Assembly: GCA_037126765.1 (NCBI GenBank)
Contig: JBBCBC010000002.1
Coordinates: 15,655,853 to 15,719,852 of the forward strand
Length of the DNA: 64,000 nt
DNA from: Stenogyne calaminthoides
Lineage: Eukaryota > Streptophyta > Magnoliopsida > Lamiales > Lamiaceae
Direction of reading: 5' to 3'
Part shown: positions 47,865-60,386 of the stretch, one piece after another
Layout of the letters: every line of letters starts with the position of its first letter
Numbering within the stretch: the first letter of the stretch is position 1
Made by a program: the position numbers and the translations under genes
Notes under the pieces: model-generated
Told to the model about the DNA's origin: nothing
Database searches by the model: none
What the model saw: the letters and a program-made list of their open reading frames with translations, nothing else

Positions 47865-48860
47865 TTACGAATAGGTTCGTAGATCAAGTATTTTGTTACG
47901 AGGCGATTTCTCTTGATCGGAAGATGCTTCATCAAAGGTTACATGGGGTGTTTCTTCCACAACAAGGGTTCGTTTGTTGTAGACCACGAAGAAGGCTTTG
48001 CTAGATGAGGAATACCCTAGAAATATACCCTCATCGGACTTAGCCTCAAAGGTCTTCAATGACTTTTTTCCCATTGTTGTGTATGAAACACTTGCACCCA
48101 AAAAACATGGAAGTAAGAAACACGAGGTTTTTCGCCTTCCACAGTTCATAGGGTGTTTTGTAGTGAGCCTTAGTCGAGGAGACATCAACTCGTATGGCAT
48201 GCGTGTTGATTATTGAAACGGTTTGGTATCGCATGTTCTAACATTGTTCGAGCGACTTCTTTGAGAGTTCTGTTTTCTCCGTTCACTTCTCCATTCCATT
48301 AGGCGCCCCTCGCGGTGATGTTTCATGTCAGATACCAAACTTAGAAAAAAAATCAAGTAATAAAGGAGTTCGTAAATTTCAGTACTTTTTTATCGATCGA
48401 TTTTTTTTCTACCGACACCCTTCTCATTTTGTAATCTTCTTAGTAGCTCGGGTATCTTGGTTGTCGCCTCATTCTTCTTATGTAAGAATATAACCTGTAA
48501 ACTTGGAATAGTCATCCACGATTACGAGAGTGTATTTTATCCGTTGAGATCGACCGGTGTAATTGGTCCAAACAGATCCATATGAAGTTACCGGCTAAGA
48601 TTTGAATTGATTTGGTCCGGAAATTCCTTTGAATGAAGCTTTGACTGCTTTTCCCTTCGACATGCAAAGACATATCCGATCCTTTGAGAACACTTCATTC
48701 GGAAGTCCTTCCACTAGAGACATCTCGGTTATCTTATTAAGAGTTTTAAAGTTCGGGATGGCTCATTCTTTTTTTGTGCGAGCCAACCGCTACTTTTGGA
48801 ACTCTTAACAATCGGGGCATGCATTTCTTGGACAACTGTTCCAAATCAGTGTAGATCGTC
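47865..48860 (-). pseudogene. Integrase remnant of the SIRE-like element
   Basis: Near 48590 the minus strand gives LHMDLFGPITPVDLNG, the start of the catalytic core, and near 48510 SWMTIPSLQVIFLHKKNEA in shifted frames. Near 48290 traces of the conserved stretch ahead of the C-terminal domain are broken by frameshifts. Frame 48200-47865 holds KSLKTFEAKSDEGIFLGYSS and NKRTLVVEETPHVTFDE, the C-terminal region typical of Copia integrase. At least three frame changes are needed to link these parts, so the protein is dead. Confidence 0.85.
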
Positions 48861-49370
48861 CCCTTTTCTTGAACCATTTAGCAATATCCGTTGAGTGACT
48901 TCGATTCTTGATAGTGCATTGATCGATCGAGAACTCAACACCGAATCCGTTGTCGCAGATTGTGAAACCGATAATAGGTTATGCTTAGGACCTTCGACAA
49001 ACGAGACTCCGGTTATTTGTACATCATCATTCTCTAAGGTTCCAACCCTTTGGTATAACCAAAGTTATCATCACCGAAAGAGTACACGCTGGCCTTTTCG
49101 TTCTATGTAGGAACCGAGGAGATGTTTGCTTCAAATATGTGCCTTGAGCATCCACTATCGATGTACCGGATAGTTGCTTGCACACCTCCTTTGTTGGCTG
49201 GACCACGCCGAACCGCAATCGATCGGGTTTTAGGTACCCTTTTTGGATTGGGTCCCGAGGGGTTAGGTTTGGATTTGGGGATCCATACAAAGCGAGCACT
49301 TCTATTGTGATCGGTCGATCGTAAGGCCCGATTTGTCTCCCATACTGTCAACATAATCATACTTATCCTT
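48861..49370 (-). pseudogene. Protease remnant of the SIRE-like element
   Basis: Frame 49360-49103 carries WIPKSKPNPSGP, a linker typical of SIRE-type Gag-Pol, then GGVQATIRYIDSGCSRHI, where DSG is the aspartic protease active site. The usual Met-Thr-Gly after the His is changed. Sequence to about 48861 should hold the rest of protease and the region before integrase, but only short frames are seen. Confidence 0.85.
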
Positions 49371-51640
49371 ATATGCTTTCGATTTGTATGATTACTTGTG
49401 TGAACCTTGGATGACTTAGAAGACTTATGATTTAACTTTTCAGTTTGTCTTCTTTTTTATCCAAAGGTGGTTCAAAAAAAACGTGACCTAAATTCGACTA
49501 TAGGGGTAGTACATTTCGCTACCATCAAAAGATTCATATCCTTTTTTCGCATAGATGGTTTTCGCATTTACGAAGCATGCTTATTAGGCAAATGACCGTG
49601 ATTGGGTCTCAGATTAGACTTCCCTTTTGTAGGTTGTCTTTTTTCGATTTCGATCCGTTGATCGGGTTGAGGTTTCTTCGTAAGAATGGGTTCTTCCGTT
49701 GATTCCTACCGATGCTTTACCGGTTGGGGTCCATTTGTTTCCCTTTACGGGTTAGGCACTTGCCTTACCGCTCAACCGGTCTCTTACCCCTATTAGATAC
49801 AAGTTTAGCTTTTGGTGTATCTTTTTTGTAAATTGCCCCGATTACACCTTTTCGAGATGAATCATCGGGGCTTTTGAGGATGTGGAGGGTTTCTCATAGC
49901 CAAGTCCCTCCTTATCAATCTTTACTTTCGAAAATAGGCGTTCATGTCTTTAACGGTTTGAGATGATTTTGAAAAAAACATCTATTTTCTTTACGCAGAT
50001 TTTCCTCGGAGGATTTCGGACTTTCATGCATTCGGAATAGCTCATCGAATTTTGCTTGCAAGATTTTGAAGTCAAACTTTTTGTCTGTTAATTTCCATCG
50101 TTCTTTGATGCTTTTCCGATCGAAGCTTTAACTTCGAGAATTTTAAATTCCTCGATTCCCACAAATTTGATCTAAGAAGGTTTTTCTGAGATCATTTTCT
50201 TGACAAGTCGATTATTCCGATCCTCGACTTATCATTCTCGGCTTCCACAATAGCATAAGTTTCTCTTGCATTGGAGAGATCTTCAAGCAATTGCTACGAG
50301 TAGAAACTGCGGGTCAATCTCCCGGCCGGGTGTGCTAATGATAGCGGTGTAGAAGCGAGCGTTGGTTTGGAGGTTACCTCGATTTGGTCCTCCACGGCCA
50401 GAGTTCATTATCGTCGGCGAGAATATCAGATCTTCACTTTTCATAGAAGTCGGCAAGGTTCGATCAAAGAAGTCTTCTCTGAGAGGAGTATCCGGAGTCC
50501 TCGGAGGGCGATAGGAATCGTCAATTTGACGTATCGGCAACCATAGCTCTTTACGTCTCTATACCGTTGCTCTCTTTGTTTCTCTTTTCTTCCCTCTCTT
50601 CAGTGCAGGCGATCGTACTATAGTGACTGTCTTCTCACGCTTGACGCACACCGGATCCACCGTTCCTTTCCTTCGGGTGAATCACTCCTTCAGATGACCC
50701 TATCGGTGATTTCCCTTCGATAGTAGTCCGAGTTTCTTCTATCCGATTGGTTATCTCTTCCTTCCTTCGCCGTCGACTATCTCTTTCCCTTTCATCTCTG
50801 TGATCCCTCCGATCATCGATCGGTTCTTCTGGAGATCTATTATGCGATCTCCTATCTCGCCCTCGGCTATGTTGATAGTCCTTATAAAATCTTGATACTT
50901 ACCAAGTTGTATATCCGACTTCTCAAGCTTCCCGGTAAGCAACGCGAATTCGGGCCGACTTAATATATTTCCAATGGGTTCATTGGCCTTTGTTTCTCTT
51001 TGGTTGCCTTGAAAGCAACTGATTTTGAAGTCGAGGTTTCAGAAGGGGCCTCGTCTTCATCAGCTTGACCTCTTTCAATCAGGTCGAACTCGTGAGCTTT
51101 AAGACTCAAGAACAAGCTACTAGGTTTCATTCTTGAAATGTCCCGCAATCTTTGATTACCGTGACCTTCATGTCCCACTTCTTGGTGAGAGACCTTAGGA
51201 TCTTATAGTTGATATCTTTATCAGTCATCTCTCTACCAAGTTCTCGAAGCTTGTTTATAGACATTGTAATTCTTCCATCGAGTTCGTTGATGGTTTTCGT
51301 TGCAAAGCATCTTGATTTCTCGAACTTCAATTCTCGGGCTTGAATTGTCTTTTTATCTGTTCATTTCCTCGCAGATCTCACCCGAGTATCCCACATTGCT
51401 TTCGCAGATTTGAGATACTTAATCTTCTCTTTGGTGACCTTATCCATTGTCTTCATGATGATATGTCTTGCAATGGTGTCAGAGTATGCGCTTTTCTTTC
51501 TTCCAGGTCCATCGAGTATTTGGGCTTTTTTCGTACAAGACTTCCCTGTGGGAAAGTCCGGATCTCCTCCGATCGCAGGATTGTCGTAGTAAATGATGAT
51601 GGGTCCTCTCTCGATGACATCCATCATTCCGCTTAATTGA
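49371..51640 (-). pseudogene. gag remnant of the SIRE-like element
   Basis: Gag forms the virus-like particle. Frame 51627-51361 starts MMDVIERGPIIIYYD, and has KTMDKVTKEKIKYLKSAKAM. Frame 51330-51127 has ELDGRITMSINKLRELGREM and ILRSLTKKWDMKV, the core of the UBN2-type gag domain. Frame 51178-50960 has SLKAHEFDLIERG followed by an acidic and Ser-rich stretch, as in SIRE-type gag. Sequence from about 50950 to 49371 holds only short broken frames; a clear CCHC zinc knuckle was not found. Frameshifts occur every few hundred bases. Confidence 0.8.
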
Positions 51641-51835
51641 TCGAGCCTAGATGGTTGGACATATATGGGCCCTAATCTGCATACTCATCAATAGAGAAAA
51701 AAAGATCATGATACATACCGGATGTGTTATCCATGCCGAAAGTGATTTTGGAAAATGAATGAGTTTTTAAAACGGTTTTTCAAGATCGGTTCAGATGACC
51801 ACAATGACCGTAGTCGATGGTCGGAAGAACCAACC

Positions 51836-51847
51836 GCCTCGATACCA
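51836..51847 (-). other. tRNA-iMet primer binding site of the SIRE-like element
   Basis: On minus, TGGTATCGAGGC starts two bases after the end of the 5' LTR. It matches the common plant primer site TGGTATCAGAGC at its first seven bases and fixes the direction of the element. Confidence 0.8.
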
Positions 51848-51849
51848 CT

Positions 51850-53380
51850 TGTAGGTCCCGAGCGGGTTAAGTGAGGGCGTAAGTCTAGAGGGAGGGTGAA
51901 TAGACTTCTGAAAAAACTTTTCGTATGGATCAAAAAGCGAAAGATAGCCCGATCAGAGTGCGAGTGAATCGGCCGGTTCGATAACCAACTTATGAACGCC
52001 GGAAAAGCGGTCGGTTCGGTAACTATCGATTAATCGATGTGTGCGGAAGCTTAAGTTTTACCCGTGAAAAACCGGTTTGTATAAATCGATTCAAGTTTTA
52101 TCTTTTTAATCGATGTCGTAAATCAGGTCCGATCGGATCGTAAAATCGATCTTAACTTAGAATGTATGCGCTTTAAGATTGTGCGATGTGAGAGCGGTTA
52201 ATCAAAGCGATAAAAGGCACACAAGATTTATAGTGGTTCGGACAAACAAGTCCCACGCCCACTCTTCCCCTTTCACAAGGGGCACCAACTTAACCGACTT
52301 AACCGATGAACTTAGATTAGTGTGTTAGTCCAACACGAGACACCAACAGATGTTTTAAGAGTTCTCACTCAACCGATCCCGTAAATCGAAGATTAGAAAC
52401 CCTAGATCGAAATCTTGCTAAACAACTTATCCTAACTTGGGGTTTGGGTAAGATTGTTGAGGTTCCAACTATGAAATTTTTTCATGCGATAAGCAACCGA
52501 TAGCTAGATGAAAAGATTTCTTGCTAAGAACTTATGGGATGAACACAATATAAAATAAGCTTGTAGTTGTGTTCTTCGTATGGAAATCGACTATAGTTTG
52601 AGCTTCTTGATTATGTTGTTTGTCCAAGCATTTCCGTTTTTTCACTTTCAAGTGTGATCCCATATTTATAGACCTTGAGATCAAAGAGCCGTTGGAGAGA
52701 GCAATTTGAATCTCAAAGCTATTTTTAGGTAGAGTCTTGAGCTTGATGTGACGTGCTTCGAGAACGGCATGGCTGAAAGTTTATAGCCGTTTGAGAGAGC
52801 AACATCGAATCCCATGATATCGCTCTCTGTTCATCGTGTTTCTTCCTTATTGGATGAAAGCCTTGCTTTGCAGTGTTGTTCCTCCAACTAAGGTTTGTAT
52901 TCATCTTGTTCAGATCGCAGACGTATGATAAGATGAAACATCAGTTTTCATCTTATGAGCTGATCTGATCACCGAATCGATCGATCCACCGATGGAGTCT
53001 TCTTCGCGCCTGTTGACTTAGCTTCAACCGGCCGACTACCGATGTAGGTCTTCCGGTCTTATCTTACCGAAGTCATCCGATCTTCTAAGTATAGAGGTTT
53101 GAGCTTCATGACTTCATTGAAGTTATCGACAAGATCAGTTCGATCTGATCTTTCGTTCTGGTTTAGCGTTCTGCTCTGTCGGATATCAGCTTTCTTCTGA
53201 TTCTTCAGATCTGACCTTTACATATTGAGTTCCCCCTCAATATGTGACCTATCTATTACATCAGTTTTTCTATACAATCCGGTCTCCTATAGCATAATGT
53301 AAACATCGATCTAATGTGTCCGACCGGGTCCTATTACATGTGTTTTTGGAACTTTCATCAAAACTATATATTTCCCAACA
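51850..53380 (-). repeat. 5' LTR of the SIRE-like element (1531 bp)
   Basis: Collinear with the LTR at 39019-40550. Its minus-strand TATA box, TATAAATA, is at 52663-52670, and the ACATATTGAG/CTCAATATGT hairpin at 53220-53245. Differences from the other LTR are mostly small indels in CG-rich spots, for example near 51925-51985 and 52960-53010. Confidence 0.93.
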
Positions 53381-56300
53381 GTTCAAAACCCCAATCGTCG
53401 TTTCTAGATCCTCCATCCGACATCGCTCATCATTGCGATCAAAATTACAACAAGAACAAGCAAAACCTTACTACATTTATCTATGAAAAAAAGGCCTATA
53501 GTACACACACATATTATCTGTTGGGAAAAACGATTACAAAATCACACAAGGGTTGCGTTAGAGAAAACTATTATAATACTAACCGGTGGGTCAGTTTTAG
53601 AGGGATGGCGAAGCTGTGAGACATGTAGAGGACTTCAAGATATTTCTGAAACATGGTTATAAAAGGAAAACGGACACCCGAATTAAAAGTTATGGCCAAA
53701 AGAGTTTTCACCAACCAATGGCCAAATTCCCAATCGTCGTTTCCAGATCCTCCATCCGACATCGCTCATCCTTGCAATCAAAATTACAACAAGAACAAGC
53801 AAAACCCTACTACAGTTATCTATGAAAAAAATGCCTATACTACCCACACATATTATCTGTTGGGAAAAACAATTACAAAATCACACAAGGGTTGCGATAG
53901 AGAAAAATATTATAATACCAACCGGTGGGTCAGTTTTAGAGGGATGTCGAAGGTGTGAAACATGTAGAGCACTTCAAGATATTTCTGAAACATGGTTATA
54001 AAAGGAAAACGGACACCCGAGTTAAAAGTTATGGCCAAAAGATTTTTCACCATCCAATGGCCAATTCCCAATCGTCGTTTCCAGATCCTCCATCCGACAT
54101 CGCTCATCCTTGCGATCAAAATTACAACAAGAACAAGCAAAACCCTACTACAGTTATCTATGAAAAAAATGCCTATACTACCCACACATATTATCTGTTG
54201 GGAAAAACGATTACAAAATCACACAAGAGTTGCGATAGAGAAAAATATTATAATACTATCTGGTGGGTCAGTTTTAGAGGGACGACGAAGATATGAGACA
54301 TGTAGAGGACTTCAAAACGTATCCGAAACATGGTTATAAAAAGAAAACGGACACACGAGTCAAAAGTCATGGCCAAAACAGTTTTCACCATCCAATGGCA
54401 AAACCCCAATCGCCGTTTCCTGATCCTCCATCCGACATCGCTTATCCTTGCGATCAAAATTACAACAACAACAAGATAAATCCTACTACAGTTATATATG
54501 AAAAAAAATGCCTATAGTACCCACACATATTATCTGTTGGGAAAACGATTACAAAATCACACAAGGGTTGCGATAGAGAAAAATATTATAATACTATCCG
54601 GTGGGTAAATTTTAGAGGGACGATGAAGCTATGAGACATGTAGAGGACTTCAAGATGTTTCTGAAACATGGTTATAAAAGGAAAACGGACACCTGAGTCA
54701 AAAGTTATGGCAAAAACAGTTTTCACCATCCAATGGCCATCGCCGTTTCCAGATCCTCCATCCTACATCGCTCATCCTTGCGATCAAAATTACTACAAGA
54801 ACAAGCAAAACCCTACTACAGTTATCTATGAAAAAAATGCCTATGCTACCTACACATATTATCTGATGAAGAAAACGATTACAAAATCACACAAGGGTTG
54901 CGATAGAGAAAAATATTATAATAATATCTGATGGGTAAGTTTTAGAGGCACGACGAAGCTGTGAGACATGTAGAGGACATCAAGATGTTTCCCGAAATAT
55001 GGTTATAAAAGGAAAACGGACACCTGAGTCAAAAGTTATGGCCAAAACCCCAATCTCCGATTCCAGATCCTCCGTCCGACATCGCTCATCCTAGCGATCA
55101 AAATTACAACAAGAACAAGCAAAACCCTACTACAGTTATCTATGAAAAAATGCCTATACTACCCACACATATTATCTGTTGGCAAAAACGATTACAAAAT
55201 CACACAAGGGTTGCGATAGAGAAAAATATTATAATACTATCCGGTTGGTAAATTTTAGAGGGACGACGAAGCTGTGAGACATGTATAGGACTTCCAGATG
55301 TTTTCGAAACATGGTTATAAAAGGAAAACGGACACCCGAGTCAAAAGTTAACGCGAAAACAGTTTTCACCATCCAATAGCCAAAACCCCAATCGTCGTTT
55401 CCAGATCTTCCATCCGACAACGCTCATCCTTGCGATCAAAATTACAAAAAGAACAAGCAAAACCCTGCTACACATATCTATGAAAAAAATGCCTATAGTA
55501 CGCACACATATTATCTGTTGGGAAAAACGATTACAAAATCACACAAGGGTTGCGATAGAAAAAAAAATTATAATACCATCCGGTGGGTCATATTTAGAGG
55601 GACGACGAAGCTGTGAGACATGTAGAGGACTTCAAGATATTTCTGAAACATGGTTATAAAAGGAAAACGGACACCCTAGTTAAAAGTTGTGGCCAAAAGA
55701 GTTTTCACCATCCAATGGCCAAATTCCCAATCGCCGTTTCCAGATCCTCCATCCGACATCGCTCATCCTTGCGATCAAAATTACAATAAGAACAAGCAAA
55801 ACCCTACTACAGTTATCTATGAAAAAAATGCCTATAGTACCCACACATATTATCTGTTGGGAAAAACGATTACAAAATTACACAAGGGTTCCTATAGAGA
55901 AAAATATTATAATACTAACTGGTGTATCAGTTTTAGAGGGACGGCGAAGCTGTGAGACATGTAGAGGACTTCAAGACGTTTCCGAAACATGGTTATAAAA
56001 GAAAAACGGACACCCGAGTCAAAAGTTATGGCCAAAACAGTTTTCACCATCCAATGGCCAAAACCCCAATCGCCGTTTCTAGATCCTCCATCCGACATCG
56101 CTCATCCTTGCGATCAAAATTACAACAAGGACAAGCAAAACCCTACTACAATTATCTATGAAAAAAATGCCTATAGTACCCATACATATTATCTGTTGGG
56201 AAAAACGATTACAAAATCACACAAGGGTTGCGATAGAGAAAAATATTTTTATACTATCCGGTGGGTAAATTTTAGAGGGACGACAAAGCTATGAGACATG

Positions 56301-59300
56301 TAGAGGACTTCCAGATGTTTCGAAACATGGTTATAAAAGGAAAACGGACACCCGAGTCAAAAGTTATGGCCGAAAACAGTTTTCACCATCCAATGGCCAA
56401 AACCCCAATCGCCGTTTCCAGATCCTCCATCCGACAACGCTCATCCTTGCGATCCAAATTACAACAAGAACAAGCAAAACCCTACTACACATATCTATGA
56501 AAAAAAATGCCTATAGTACCCACACATATTATCTGTTGGGAAAAACGATTACAAAATCACACAAGGGTTGCGATAGAGAAAAAAATTATAATACCATCCG
56601 GTGGGTCATATTTAGAGGGACGACGAATCCGTGAAACATGTAGAGGACTTCAAGATATTTCTGAAACATGGTTATAAAAGGAAAACGGACACCCTAGTTA
56701 AAAGTTGTGGCCAAAAGAGTTTTCACCATCCAATGGCCAAATTCCCAATCGCCGTTTCCAGATCCTCCATCCGACATCGCTCATCCTTGCGATCAAAATT
56801 ACAACAAGAACAAGCAAAACCTTACTACTGTTATCTATGAAAAAAATGCCTATAGTACCCACACAAATTATTTGTTGAGAAAAACGATTACAAAATCACA
56901 CAAGAGTTGCGATAGAACAAAAAATATTGTAATACTATACGGTGGGTCAGTTTTAGAGCGACGGCGAAGATATGAGACATGTAGAGGACTTCAAAATGTA
57001 TCCGAAACATGGTTATAAAAGGAAAACGGACACCCGAGTCAAAAGTCATGGCCAAAACAGTTTTCACCATCCAATGGGAAAACCCCAATCGTCGTTTCCT
57101 GATCCTCCATCCGACATCGCTTATCCTTGCGATCAAAATTACAACAAGAACAATCTAAACCCTACTACAGTTATCTATGAAAAAAATGCCTATAGTACCC
57201 ATACATATTATCTGTTGGGAAAAATGATTACAAAATCACACAAGGGTTGCGATAGAGAAAAATATTTTTATACTATCCGGTGTGTAAATTTTAGAGTGAC
57301 GGCGAAGCTGTGAGACATGTAGAGGACATCAAGATGTTTCCGAAATATGGTTATAAAAGGAAAACGGACACCCGAGTCAAAAGTTATGGCCAAAACAGTT
57401 TTTACCATCCAATGACCAAAACCCCATTCACCGTTTCCAGATCCTCCATCCGACAACGCTCATCCTTGTGATCAAAATTACAACAAGAACAAGCAAAACC
57501 CTACTACAGTTATCTACAAAAAAAATGCCTATACTACCCACACATATTATCTGATGAAGAAAACGATTACAAAATCACACAATGGTTGCTATAGAGGAAA
57601 ATTTTATAATACTATCCGGTGGGTAAGTTTTAGAGGTATGACGAAGCTGTGAGACATGTAGAGGACTTCAAGATGTTTCCGAAATATGGTTATAAAAGGA
57701 AAACGGACACCCGAGTCAAAAGTTATGGCCAAAATCCCAATCGCCGTTTCCAGATCCTCTATCCGATATCGCTCATCCTAGCGATCAAACTTACAACAAG
57801 ATCAAGCAAAACCCTACTACAGTTATCTATGAAAAAATGCCTATACTACTCACACATATTATCTGTTGGGAAAAACGATAACAAAATCACACAAGGGTTA
57901 CGATAGAGAAAAATATTATAATACTATCCGGTGGGTCAGTTTTAGAGGGACTGAGAAGCTGTGAGACATGTAGAGGACTTCAAGACTTTTCCGAAATATG
58001 GTTATAAAAGGAAAACGGACACCCAAGTCAAAAGTTATGGCCAAAATAGTTTTCACCATCCAATGGCCAAAACCCCAATCGCCGTTTCTAGATCCTCCAT
58101 CCGACATCACTCATTGGTACGATCAAAATTATAACAAGAACAAGCTAAACCCTACTACAGTTATCTATGAAAAAAATGCCTATAGTACCCACACATATTA
58201 TCTGTTGGGAAAAACGATTACAAAATCACACAAGGGTTGCGATAGAGAAAAATATTATAATACTATCTGGTGGGTAAATTTTAGAGGGACGGAGAAGCTG
58301 TGAGACATGTAGAGGACTTCAAGATGTTTCCAAAACATGGTTATAAAAGGAAAATGGACACCCGAGTCAAAAGTTATGGCGAAAACAGTTTTCACCATCC
58401 AATGGCCAAATTCCCAATCGCCGTTTCCAGATCCTCCATCCGACATCGCTCATCCATGCGATCAAAATTACAACAAGAACAAGCAAAACCCTACTACAGT
58501 TATCTATGAAAAAAAATGCCCATAGTACCTACACATATTATCTGTTGAGAAAAATGATTACAAAATCACACAAGAGTTGCGATAGAGAAAAATATTATAA
58601 TACTATCCAGTGCGTCAGTTTTAGAGGGACAGAGAAGCTGTGAGACACGTAGAGGACTTCAAGACGTTTACGAAACATGGTTATAAAAGGAAAACGGACA
58701 CCTGAGTCAAAAGTTATGGCCAAAACAGTTTTCACCATCCAATGGCCAAAACCCCAATCGCCGTTTCTAGATCCTCCATCCGACATCGCTCATCCTTGCG
58801 ATAAAAATTACAACAAGAACAAGCTAAACCCTACTACAGTTATCTATGAAAAAAATGCCTATAGTACCCACACATATTATCTATTGGGAAAAACGATTAC
58901 AAAATCACACAAGGGTTGCGATAGAGAAAAATATTATAATACTATCCGGTGGGTAAATTTTAGAGGGACGGCTAAGCTATGAGACATGTAGAGGACTTCA
59001 AGTAGTTTCCGAAACATGGTTATAAACGGAAAATGGACACCCGAGTCAAAAGTTATGGCGAAAACAGTTTTCACCATCCAATTGTCAAAACCCCAATCGC
59101 CGTTTCCAGATCCTCCATCCGACAACGCTCATCCTTGCGATCAAAATTACAACAAGAACAAGCAAAACCCTACTACAGTTATCTACAAAAAAAATGCCTA
59201 TACTACCCACACATATTATCTAATGAAGAAAACAATTACAAAATCACACAAGGGATGCGATAGAGAAAAATATTATAATACTATCCGGTGGGTAAGTTTT

Positions 59301-59860
59301 AGAGGGACGACGAAGCTGTGAGACATGTAGAGGACTTCAAGATGTTTCCGAAATATGGTTATAAAAGGAAAACGGACACCCGAGTCAAAAGTTATGGCCA
59401 AAACCCCAATCGCCATTTCCAGATCCTCCATCCGACATCGCTCATCCTTGCGATCAAAATTACAACAAGAACAAGCTAAACCCTACTACAGTTATCTATG
59501 AAAAAAAATGCCTATAGTACCCACACATATTATCTGTTGGGAAAAACGATTACAAAATCACACAAGGGTTGCGATAGAGAAAAATATTATAATACTATCC
59601 GGTGGGTAAATTTTAGAGGGACGGCGAAGCTGTGAGACATGTAGAAGACTTCAAGATGTTTCCGAAACATGGTTATAAAAGGAAAACGGACACCGAGTCA
59701 AAAGTTATGGCCAAAACAGTTTTCACCATCCAATGGCCAAAACCCCAATCGCCATTTCCAGATCCTCCATCCGACAACGCTCATCCTTGCGATCAAAATT
59801 ACAACAAGAACAAGCAAAACCCTACTACAGTTATCTAGAAAAAAAAATGCCTATACTACC
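53381..59860 (+). repeat. Satellite array, block 4 and right end of the array
   Basis: About 19 monomers resuming in phase after the SIRE-like element. Several share CCAATTCCCAATCG or CCAAATTCCCAATCG in place of CCAAAACCCCAATCG (near 53723, 54060, 55725, 56740 and 58405), a variant restricted to this block. The subtype with CATATCTATGAAAAA occurs near 55473 and 56489. The array ends inside a monomer at CCTATACTACC (59860). Confidence 0.96.
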
Positions 59861-60386
59861 TTGACTTGATCAAGTAACTGATCAGTCTACCATGTTGAGT
59901 CTTCAGTTGCACATTGTCTTAGCTTCAATATGCAGACTCTGCTGAAAGTAGGTCTTCAGGTCTTTTGATCTTGGTGTCTCTCGAGCCTCGGTGTATTCAT
60001 CGTCTTGAGTCTTGAGTTTGATTTGAGTCTTGAGTTCATCCGAGTCTTGATGTTATCTAAGTCTTCAGGTTCATCTGAGTCTTCAGGTTCTTCTGAGTCT
60101 TCAGTGTCTTCTTGTCTTCACATGATCTTCTGACTTCTTGTCTTCTGATTTGCGCTTAGTCTTCTGATCATCTGACCTTCTCTGGGTCATCTGATACTTC
60201 GACCTGAACTATACATATTGAGTTCCCCCTCAATATGTGACCTATCTTTTACATCAGCTATCTATACATTTCAGCTGATCATCTTATTCTAATTCTACGT
60301 CATCAGTCAGCTAACAGGTCTGACTGGTCCTATTACAACCTGTTTTGGAACTTCCATCAAAACTAAATTACATATATTTCCCAACA
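59861..60386 (-). mobile_element. Truncated SIRE-type LTR
   Basis: The right end reads AAATTACATATATTTCCCAACA, which on minus is the LTR start TGTTGGGAAATATATG. It shares with the LTR at 39019-40550 the hairpin (60213-60238), GACCTATCTTTTACATCAGC and GTTTTGGAACTTCCATCAAA near its end. The left part is full of GAGTCTTCAGG and GAGTCTTGAG repeats. About 525 bp remain of an LTR that is 1.5 kb in its relative, and the far end is missing at the satellite junction, with no target duplication found. It may be the 3' LTR of the minus-strand pol fragment at 61815-64000, but no polypurine tract follows it. Confidence 0.8.

Larger units (their letters stand above)
39019..53380 (-). mobile_element. SIRE/Maximus-like Copia retrotransposon (14.4 kb)
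   Basis: LTRs at 39019-40550 and 51850-53380, target duplication GTTCA (39014-39018 and 53381-53385), TG...CA ends. On the minus strand the order is 5' LTR, iMet primer site, gag, protease, integrase, reverse transcriptase, RNase H, a 5.3-kb extra region and polypurine tract. The IDSGCSRHI protease motif, WIPKSKPNPSGP linker, integrase wording and the large region after pol are typical of the SIRE/Maximus lineage of Copia. All genes are in fragments. Indels are frequent, and the two LTRs differ mainly by small indels around CG- and GATC-rich spots, so part of the damage may be consensus error. Confidence 0.95.
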
